DNA of 5,713 nucleotides, taken from assembly GCA_035286745.1 (NCBI GenBank), contig DATECU010000253.1, positions 1 through 5,713 on the forward strand. Direction: 5' to 3'. Each line of letters opens with the position of its first letter. Positions within the stretch are counted from its first letter, which is position 1. Source of the DNA: DATECU01 sp035286745 (GTDB lineage: Bacteria > Acidobacteriota > Vicinamibacteria > Fen-336). The translations under genes were made by a program, and so were the position numbers. The notes under the pieces were generated by a model that saw nothing but the letters and a program-made list of their open reading frames with translations, was not told where the DNA came from and searched no databases. Shown piece after piece: positions 1 to 4,914 of this stretch.

Positions 1-15
1 CCAGTTCTTCCCGCG

Positions 16-924
16 TCACACGAAGGTGAAGCGGGCCAGCAGCTCCCGCATCGCCTGAAGGGCGGTCTCCGCGGTCTCGACCCCGCGCTCGGTTTCGTTC
101 GTGCCTTGCTCGACGGCACCCTTCGCCTCGGCCGCATCGGCTTGGTGCTGCCGCACCCGCTCCGCCAGGCGCTCCATGGCGAGCTCGAGGGTCTGGGCCA
201 GGCCCTGGATCTCCTGAAGCGGCTTCAGATGGGCCTCGCTGCAGTCGGTGGTGACCTTCTCGACCACCGCCTGGACGTGCTGCGAGGCGTCGGTGAAGGT
301 GTCTTCCAGGGTGGCCTCGTCTACCTCGAAGTGTGCGGTAGCGTTTGACACCGCCTCCTGGAGCCGCAGGCTTGCCTGGTCGAACACCTCCTCCCGCAGC
401 TTGTGCCCCATGTCCCGGATGGCCTGCTGGATCTCGCGCAAGCCGGGCACCACGGTGCCCTCGAGCAGGGTCTTGGCCTGTTCCAGAACCTCGCCCAGCT
501 TCTCGGCGACGTCGCGCGTCTGCTGGGCCAGGGTGGTCGCGTGGTCTTCCAGTTCGTCTCCTCGGTTCGTGATCTCCGGCGCCGAGGCCTGAAGCTCGGC
601 CGTCAACTCGCCGAGGCCTTGCCGGACCTCGGTCAGAGCCTCCCCCGTGTCGTTGTGCGCATCGGCGATGCCCTCGCCCAGCGTGTTGAGGGCATCGACG
701 ACTTCTTCTCCAGCCTCGTCAATGGCCTGCTTGGTCTCGCGGGCTCGCTCCAGAAGGGATTCGGCCGCCTCCTTCACTTCGGTCCAGTCGGACTCCATCT
801 CGGAGGCGACACCTTGCAGCCGCTCTTCGAGGCCACCCAAGGCCTCCTCGGCCCCTTCCAGCTTGGCCTCGAGCTCCTTGAGCTTGACGAGAGCTGCTTC
901 GGCTGCCGTTTCCAGATCCGCCAC
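16..924 (-). CDS. Coiled-coil protein 4 of the tandem set (302 aa)
   Basis: This is the last visible member of the operon. Its N-terminus shows a textbook heptad pattern, with hydrophobic residues at L4, A8, A11, L15, L18, L22, A25, L29, L32, L36 and V39, alternating 4 and 3 apart. A second helical region ends at P116, and further helices run to the C-terminus with breaks at P160 and P235. There is one cysteine, C228 in a TDC context shortly before P235, resembling the acidic-Cys sites of proteins 1 and 2, and one tryptophan (W47). No signal peptide, membrane segment or enzyme motif is visible. The start is a GTG at 924-922, chosen because a strong GGAGGA ribosome binding site lies 4 bases upstream, touching the previous gene's stop codon. 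TGA at 18-16 ends the gene. Only 15 bases remain in the window, so the operon may continue. Function unknown; a structural partner of proteins 1-3 is the simplest inference. Confidence 0.85.
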   Translation of the reverse strand: MADLETAAEAALVKLKELEAKLEGAEEALGGLEERLQGVASEMESDWTEVKEAAESLLERARETKQAIDEAGEEVVDALNTLGEGIADAHNDTGEALTEVRQGLGELTAELQASAPEITNRGDELEDHATTLAQQTRDVAEKLGEVLEQAKTLLEGTVVPGLREIQQAIRDMGHKLREEVFDQASLRLQEAVSNATAHFEVDEATLEDTFTDASQHVQAVVEKVTTDCSEAHLKPLQEIQGLAQTLELAMERLAERVRQHQADAAEAKGAVEQGTNETERGVETAETALQAMRELLARFTFV

Positions 925-928
925 AGAG

Positions 929-934
929 TCCTCC
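929..934 (-). promoter_or_regulatory. Ribosome binding site deciding the GTG start of protein 4
   Basis: GGAGGA on the minus strand begins at the base directly after the TAG stop of protein 3 and lies 4 bases before the GTG at 924. It supports this GTG over any internal ATG, and suggests that ribosomes ending on protein 3 reinitiate here. Confidence 0.65.
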
Positions 935-1867
935 CTACGACCAGCTCAAGCCCAGTTCCTGAGCTGCACGCTTCACCTCTTCGACCGCCCCCGGGAGCGG
1001 CTCCATGGTCTGCTTCAGCGTCGAGAACCCCTGGTCCAGGGCCCGTGCCTGCGCCCGAGCCTCCGCCTCGGCCTCGGACGCGGTGCGAGCTAGCTCATCG
1101 GCGGCTTCGAGGACAGTGCCCACCGCCGTCGTGATGCGCTGTTCCACGTCGTTCTCCAACGTCTCGCGCACGGTCTGTTCCAGCGCGTCGGTGCTCTGCG
1201 AGAGCTGAAGTTGTTCTTCCTGGACCCGACCCTCCAGCTCGGCCCGCAACGCCTGCAGCCGCGCCAGCGTCAACTGAATGCGTTCGTGGCCCTGGACCAA
1301 GCCGGTCTGGACGGCCTCGGCCAGTCCCTGGGCGCCCTCGACGAGCTCGTTCTGCGCCTCGGTGACCGCTTGGTCGATGGCGCGGAACTCCTCGTGGACC
1401 GCGTCCAGCGCTCCCTCCAGGCCCTCTTGGCCCCGCTTCACGGCCTCGGTGAGGTCGTGGACGGCCTCCTGGACATCGCTGCTGCCCTGCTTGGCCCCAG
1501 CCTCGGCTTCGGACAGCTCCACGCGAAGAGCGTCCATTGCCTCGGTGGCGTGCGTCGTGTCCCCTTCGACCTCGTGCTCCTGGCCTTCAAGTCCGCTTCG
1601 CGTCACGCCGAACGTCCGTTCCAGCGTCCCCCCGCCGCTTTCGACGGTCTCCTTCCCCTGTCGCGCGCTGGCCCCGACTTCTCCCAGGGCTTGCTGCAGC
1701 TCCGCCAGGAACTCCGCGGCCTCGCTGCGCCGCTTGACGACAGCCTCGAGGAGCTCGCGCGCCGTCTTGGCAGCCTGGTTGCCTTCCGCGATCAGCTCGG
1801 AGACCTGCTCCGGAAGCTCGGGAAGGCCTGTTGAGAGGGTGGACAGGGTGTCTTGAAGGGATGTCAT
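935..1867 (-). CDS. Coiled-coil protein 3 of the tandem set, longest unbroken helix (310 aa)
   Basis: Residues 20-289 contain no proline at all. If this is a single helix, the rod would be about 40 nm long (270 residues at 0.15 nm each). Short proline-bearing caps close both ends (P16 and P19; P290 and P292). It is rich in Glu, Ala, Gln and Leu and has no cysteine, unlike its three neighbours. Its only tryptophan is the penultimate residue. There is no signal peptide, membrane segment or catalytic motif. The ATG lies only three bases after the previous stop and has no clear ribosome binding site of its own (the sequence before it reads GGGTTAGGCC). Translation therefore probably depends on ribosomes finishing protein 2, which would link their amounts. 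The gene ends 10 bases before the next start. It may be the core rod of an assembly formed with the other three. That role is inferred from layout and composition, and no family is recognised. Confidence 0.85.
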   Translation of the reverse strand: MTSLQDTLSTLSTGLPELPEQVSELIAEGNQAAKTARELLEAVVKRRSEAAEFLAELQQALGEVGASARQGKETVESGGGTLERTFGVTRSGLEGQEHEVEGDTTHATEAMDALRVELSEAEAGAKQGSSDVQEAVHDLTEAVKRGQEGLEGALDAVHEEFRAIDQAVTEAQNELVEGAQGLAEAVQTGLVQGHERIQLTLARLQALRAELEGRVQEEQLQLSQSTDALEQTVRETLENDVEQRITTAVGTVLEAADELARTASEAEAEARAQARALDQGFSTLKQTMEPLPGAVEEVKRAAQELGLSWS

Positions 1868-1870
1868 GGC

Positions 1871-2842
1871 CTAACCCATGTTGTCGATGGTGCGGTCGAT
1901 CTCGCGCACCGTTTCCTTGGCGACCAGCAGCTCGTCAACCAGGGGGTCGAGGACGAGGGCGGCCTGCTCGCCCTTGTCGAGAGCCGTCTTGAGATCCGCC
2001 ATGCCATCCCCCCACTCCCCGAGGGCGGGCGTGAGGGTCCCGTCCCAGGCTTGCTCAAGATCGGAAGCGAACTCCACCCCGATCAGTCGCGCTGCCTCAT
2101 CGCCTAACGTAGATACCGTCTCGGTGAGTTCCCGGCCCTCGTCTTCGGCGGCCTGGCGGAAGCCGTCGTAGGTGCCTTGAAGTGGACCGACGATGCCGAC
2201 GCACTCAGAGACGACCTCGCTGGGGATGGCATCGAGCCAGCCCTCCGCGGCCTCCTCAGCGACCCCGTCGAGCGCTTCCATCTCGGCCTTCACCGCCTCC
2301 GCGGCATCTTCCAGGGCCTGCTCGGCCACGTTGTCCTGGAACTGCTGCTGCTCAGAGTCCAGGGCGGCGATCAGGTTGCCGAACGCCTCCTCGGCATCGC
2401 TCTGCGCGCCGTCCAGAGCCTCCATGACGGTCGTCAGGGTCGCCTCGAGGGTGTCGAAGCCGTCCCGGTTCAATGTCTCCGCGTGCTGGCTGATCTCCTC
2501 CTGGTCCTTCTGCAGGCGATTGGTGAGATCATGTTCCAGGGCTTCCGCGCCCCGCTCGACTTCGGCCAGCTCCGCCTGATGCGCCTGCTGAGCGGCTTCC
2601 GCCAGGTCGTCGAGACCGCCGGTGGCCTCGTCGGCAACCTCGCCGGCTTCCGTCGCGATCTCCTGGCACTGATCGCCAAGCCCCCCGATGTGCTCCTCGG
2701 CGCTTTGTTCCAGCTCCTGGTACTGCTCGGAAAGCTGGTCGAAGCCCTGAGCGTTGGCCTGAAGCATGTCGTTCGTCTGCGCCAGCAGAGCGCAGAACTG
2801 GCTCAGGTTCTGTACGCCATCGTCGAGGGTTGCGGTGGCCAT
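1871..2842 (-). CDS. Coiled-coil protein 2 of the tandem set, with a distinct C-terminal part (323 aa)
   Basis: This is the longest of the four. Residues 1-206 are proline-free and helical, rich in Gln and Glu, with hydrophobic residues spaced 3 and 4 apart as in coiled coils. The last 120 residues differ, carrying all the prolines (P207, P220, P272, P300) and all three tryptophans (W202, W266, W277, the last two in QAWDGT and GEWGDG). This suggests a compact helical domain rather than a continuation of the rod. Cysteines are C17, C59 and C214, the last in a SEC context matching that of protein 1. There is no export signal or membrane segment and no enzyme motif, so a cytoplasmic structural or partner-binding role is inferred. 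An AAAGGA ribosome binding site (2856-2851) lies 8 bases before the ATG. The stop codon is three bases from the next ATG, so the next gene is probably translationally coupled. No known family recognised. Confidence 0.85.
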   Translation of the reverse strand: MATATLDDGVQNLSQFCALLAQTNDMLQANAQGFDQLSEQYQELEQSAEEHIGGLGDQCQEIATEAGEVADEATGGLDDLAEAAQQAHQAELAEVERGAEALEHDLTNRLQKDQEEISQHAETLNRDGFDTLEATLTTVMEALDGAQSDAEEAFGNLIAALDSEQQQFQDNVAEQALEDAAEAVKAEMEALDGVAEEAAEGWLDAIPSEVVSECVGIVGPLQGTYDGFRQAAEDEGRELTETVSTLGDEAARLIGVEFASDLEQAWDGTLTPALGEWGDGMADLKTALDKGEQAALVLDPLVDELLVAKETVREIDRTIDNMG

Positions 2843-2874
2843 ACGGTCGGTCCTTTGGGGACTGTGATGTGAGC

Positions 2875-3774
2875 CTAACCCAGGCGTCGAGCCTCATCGA
2901 GACGCGGGCCCAGACTCTCGGTCAGCGTCAAGGCCGCCTGGACCTTCTCCAGGACAGCCCGAGCTTGCTCGTCCAGTGAGCCTTCCTGCTGCTCGCACAG
3001 GGTGCTCACTGCCTCGATCGCGTCCTTGACGAGCGGGAGGGAAACCTCGGCCTGCTGCGGGGCCTCCTCTCCGATCTTGCTCCGGGCGGCCTGCATGGCC
3101 GTGTTGTGCTCGGCCACCACGGCATCGCCACACTCGACCAGGGCATCGGTAACCGCCTCGGTGGCAGCCGACACGGCGCCGAGCAGTATCTGGACCCTGT
3201 CCCGGGCGTGGGTCTCGAGGTCCCGGGCGGCCTCGAAGAAGGCCGCGCGCGCCTCCTCGAAGGCCTTGCCGCTGGCGGCAATCGCCTGCTGGAGATCTCC
3301 CATGGCGGTCTGCGTGTCATCGAGCCTCTCCCGCAGGCTCTCGTGCAGTTCCTCCGTTCTGGCGGAACCCGCGTCGAGTCCGCCTCTCGCTGCGTTCACG
3401 TGTTGCTCCGCCTCCTGGGAGGTTTCGGTTGCCCGCATCTCGAGCTCGCGGGCTCGGGCTGTCACGGCGCTCACCAGGGCCGCGACCCGTGCGCGGACCT
3501 CGTTCGTCCGGTTCTCCAGGGTCTGAAGCCCGGTTCCCGCCTTACCGCCCGCGGCTTCCAAGCTGGACTCGGAGTCGCGCAGCTTCTCGGCCAGATCCCT
3601 CAGCAGACCATGGGTCTCCTCGGCTTCCTGCACGACCTGATCTCCGAGCGCCTTGGTACGCTCGATCAAGCCCTCGGCCGCTTCCGCCGCGGTGTCAGCA
3701 ACTTGGGCGAACTGAAGGGACCGGTCGATGGCCTCTTCGAAGAGCTCGTTGATGATGGCGGCTGAGTCGGTCAT
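2875..3774 (-). CDS. Long coiled-coil protein 1 of the tandem set (299 aa)
   Basis: This encodes a 299-residue soluble protein predicted to be almost entirely alpha-helical. It is rich in Ala, Glu, Leu and Gln and has no proline before residue 239, so residues 1-238 can form one long helix or a folded helical bundle. The only prolines are P239, P247 and P290, near the C-terminus. There are two cysteines (C215 in a VEC context and C260) and no tryptophan. There is no signal peptide, membrane span, Walker motif or catalytic signature, so it should be cytoplasmic and structural or adaptor-like. Generic searches may pull up apolipoprotein-like, SMC-arm or chemoreceptor-signalling-domain coiled coils because of composition alone. 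It is the first of four adjacent genes for similar proteins. The start ATG follows a modest GGTAGG ribosome binding site, and the next gene is 32 bases downstream. A CRP-type palindrome lies about 110 bases upstream. Function unknown. Confidence 0.85.
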   Translation of the reverse strand: MTDSAAIINELFEEAIDRSLQFAQVADTAAEAAEGLIERTKALGDQVVQEAEETHGLLRDLAEKLRDSESSLEAAGGKAGTGLQTLENRTNEVRARVAALVSAVTARARELEMRATETSQEAEQHVNAARGGLDAGSARTEELHESLRERLDDTQTAMGDLQQAIAASGKAFEEARAAFFEAARDLETHARDRVQILLGAVSAATEAVTDALVECGDAVVAEHNTAMQAARSKIGEEAPQQAEVSLPLVKDAIEAVSTLCEQQEGSLDEQARAVLEKVQAALTLTESLGPRLDEARRLG

Positions 3775-3777
3775 GTG

Positions 3778-3961
3778 CTACCTACCGGGGACGGCGAAGC
3801 TGCTCGCTCCGGAACGGTTCCTACCCAGAGTGAGAGTCCGCGCGGGCGCGTTTTGCTCACCCCGTTTCTGCGCGATGTGATCTGCGTCACAATTCAGATA
3901 CCGCGGGGTCCCTTCGACCCTTGCCGCCCAGTCCTCGAGCAGCTCGTCCATCAAGACGGCC
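3778..3961 (-). CDS. Possible small ORF (61 codons) of unknown function
   Basis: The ATG occupies 3963-3961, the last-listed base being its third position. It is preceded 4 bases upstream by GGAGGA (3973-3968), a strong ribosome binding site. The product would begin MAVLMDELLEDWAARVEG and end with TAG at 3780-3778, three bases before the ATG of the first coiled-coil gene. That spacing would suit translational coupling. The first 20 codons have about 90% G or C at third positions, like the real genes around it. The next 30 drop to about half, and the CRP-type palindrome lies inside that part. This could be a real short leader gene, or the surviving 5' end of a decayed gene whose remainder now acts as an operon leader. 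The frame is also open upstream to a GTG at 4038, but that start has no comparable ribosome binding site. I recognise no family. Confidence 0.33.
3876..3891. promoter_or_regulatory. CRP-type operator palindrome (TGTGA-N6-TCACA)
   Basis: The sequence TGTGATCTGCGTCACA matches both half-sites of the classical CRP (cAMP receptor protein) consensus TGTGA-N6-TCACA at all ten defined positions, with AT-richer flanks on the right side. Its centre is about 110 bases upstream of the ATG at 3774 on the minus strand. That is a usual place for an activator or repressor site controlling the four-gene coiled-coil operon. The plus-strand remnant at 4160 is about 275 bases away and a less likely target. The match is to a consensus from enterobacteria. 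Recognition by a CRP/FNR-family regulator in this organism is inferred, and no such regulator gene is in the window. Confidence 0.5.
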
Positions 3962-4147
3962 ATGGGGTCCTCCGGGGCGGCTGACGTACGGCGGGGGATT
4001 CTATGCGAAACCGCGGGCCAGTCGGTGACGTAGCGCACAACCCGACAAACCCAGGCGTCGTACTGGCTTTTTCGCTTCGCCGGCAGGGATGACTCAATCG
4101 CCTACCGGTCGGCCGGTTGTTGTGGCGCGCCGCTCCGAGCGCTTCCC
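3962..4147. other. Intergenic stretch with no gene recognised
   Basis: This non-coding stretch lies between the minus-strand 61-codon ORF and the plus-strand lipoprotein remnant, so it should hold the start signals for both directions. It contains a small inverted repeat (ACCGG-TCGG-CCGGT, 4104-4117) with no T-run strong enough to call a terminator. A minus-strand -10-like hexamer lies at 3998-4003. I see no convincing plus-strand promoter, tRNA or riboswitch. Confidence 0.5.
3998..4003 (-). promoter_or_regulatory. Possible -10 promoter element facing the coiled-coil operon
   Basis: On the minus strand this reads TAGAAT, five of six matches to TATAAT, in otherwise GC-rich DNA. Transcription would begin around 3991, about 28 bases before the ATG at 3963 and about 220 bases before the first coiled-coil gene. 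I find no acceptable -35 box at 16-18 bases spacing, so this is only a suggestion. Confidence 0.22.
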
Positions 4148-4154
4148 AAAGGAG
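4148..4154 (+). promoter_or_regulatory. Ribosome binding site of the lipoprotein remnant
   Basis: AAAGGAG lies 5 bases before the ATG at 4160, an ideal Shine-Dalgarno element and spacing. It fixes the start and reading frame of the plus-strand lipoprotein remnant, and it shows that this strand once encoded (or still encodes) a protein in an otherwise minus-strand region. Confidence 0.65.
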
Positions 4155-4159
4155 TAGGC

Positions 4160-4420
4160 ATGCGCACCGGGCGGTCTCAAGCAACCACGGTGTTGTTCTG
4201 CGTCATAGCGGGGGCTTCTCTCCACCTGCGGGGGCTCGAATCCCGGTGGCCCTGGCGGTGTGAACGGGGCTCCGGTCGTCACCAGCTTCACCCTCGTCGG
4301 CTACCGGGTGGCGGGATACGGGGTGGCCCTACCGCTGAGGGTGGAGGCGAAAGACCGGGATGGCGACCCGATCCACGGACGAGCGGCAGTGAAGCTGCGA
4401 CCAGGCCGTGCTCTTTGGCC
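4160..4420 (+). pseudogene. Frameshifted and 3'-degraded lipoprotein gene remnant
   Basis: An ATG at 4160 sits 5 bases after a strong AAAGGAG ribosome binding site (4148-4154). It starts a signal peptide (MRTGRSQATTVLFCVIAG) in one frame. At a run of five G (4210-4214) the sensible frame jumps by one. Removing one G continues the peptide as LLSTCGGSNPGGPGG, a lipobox-like L-S-T-C with the lipid-attachment Cys at residue 23, followed by the Gly/Pro/Ser linker typical of exported lipoproteins. Next comes NGAPVVTSFTL, and then VEAKDRDGDPI, which resembles the start of a PKD- or Ig-like beta-sandwich domain with its D-x-DGD-x-[LI] turn. Beyond about 4380 the protein stops looking like a domain. 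The open frame would run antisense into the convergent gene as far as 4745, so the 3' boundary given is approximate. A Thr just before the lipobox Cys is uncommon. It may be a real frameshift, a sequencing error in the G run, or a contingency tract. The 3' loss argues for a dead gene. Confidence 0.6.
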
Positions 4421-4439
4421 GCGGGTACCGATCTCGGTG

Positions 4440-4901
4440 CTAGCGCGGCCGGCTGGCCACCACCACCTCGAGCCGGGCCCGGCCGACGAAGAACCCGCGG
4501 CCCCCGGGGCCCATACGGTAGGTGTGATTGAAGCGAAGCAGGCGATCGGCCAGGGCCCGGAGCGGCACCTCGGCCTGGGCGCGGAGCGCCTCGCCGTCCG
4601 GGCAGACCACCACCAGCACCACTCGCCGGTTGATGAAGGCCAGGTAGAAGTCGTCTTCCTCCCAGCCGTCGAAGATGTCCTCGGCCGGCCCCTGGGCAGC
4701 CAGCCCGTCGGGAATGGTGAAGAGCTGGCTCCGGTAGGCGTGTAGGAAGGTGTGCAGGGTCTTGAGCGCCGCCTCCTCCGGCTCCGGATCCTCGAACAGG
4801 ATACCCGCCGGCTCCAACAGGCACGCATAACGACCATCGGCCAGGCCGCGGATGGCGGCCAAAAGGGTGCCGATGTCCTCTTCGATCTTGGGGCTCGCCA
4901 C
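4440..4901 (-). CDS. Small alpha/beta protein of unknown function, possibly Roadblock/LC7-like
   Basis: This encodes a 153-residue cytoplasmic protein with no signal peptide or membrane segment. The visible pattern is an amphipathic helix (about 6-21), a strand (25-36), a second helix (42-57), and a long hydrophobic strand pair ending in RRVVLVVVCPDGEAL (92-106). A long helix (102-125) follows, then a Gly/Arg-rich segment and a final strand, LEVVVAS. The order helix, strand, helix, strands, and a terminal helix following a hydrophobic strand resembles Roadblock/LC7 domains, which regulate small GTPases in bacteria (MglB-type). A YbjN- or secretion-chaperone-like fold would give a similar picture. 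The assignment rests on pattern only, and no GTPase gene is visible nearby. I chose the GTG at 4901 because it lies 13 bases after the kinase stop codon and no Met occurs early in the frame; the ribosome binding site before it is weak (GAGAG). It probably shares a transcript with the kinase. Confidence 0.72.
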   Translation of the reverse strand: MASPKIEEDIGTLLAAIRGLADGRYACLLEPAGILFEDPEPEEAALKTLHTFLHAYRSQLFTIPDGLAAQGPAEDIFDGWEEDDFYLAFINRRVVLVVVCPDGEALRAQAEVPLRALADRLLRFNHTYRMGPGGRGFFVGRARLEVVVASRPR

Positions 4902-4914
4902 CGGGAGCGGCTCT

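Noticed and set aside
403..3765. Long open frames on the plus strand opposite the four coiled-coil genes (for example 403-1134, 1211-1834, 2177-2872, 3106-3765)
   Set aside because: They are mirror images of Ala/Glu/Leu-rich GC-ending codons, which give Gly/Leu/Arg/Ser-rich antisense frames without stops. One spans two real genes, and none has domain character or a supporting ribosome binding site.
16..3774. Interpreting the coiled-coil proteins as chemoreceptor signalling domains or SMC-type ATPases
   Set aside because: There is no conserved chemoreceptor hairpin tip, no membrane segments, and no Walker A, Walker B or ABC signature. Resemblance would come from coiled-coil composition alone.
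2878..4061. A 13-base direct repeat (AACCCAGGCGTCG) at about 2878-2890 and 4049-4061
   Set aside because: One copy lies across the end of a coding sequence. A 13-base match is not far from chance in 5.7 kb of GC-rich DNA, and the flanks do not match, so it is not treated as an attachment site or transposon end.
4104..4117. Small inverted repeat ACCGG-TCGG-CCGGT as a terminator
   Set aside because: The stem is only five pairs and is not followed by a T-run; the following TGTTGT is too weak to call an intrinsic terminator on either strand.
4208..4262. A tRNA T-arm-like stretch (GGGGGCTCGAATCCCGG) suggesting a tRNA 3' half
   Set aside because: The five-base stem has a mismatch, no CCA or pairing acceptor stem follows, and no D-arm or anticodon arm fits upstream. 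The same bases read well as the lipoprotein's lipobox and linker once one G is removed.
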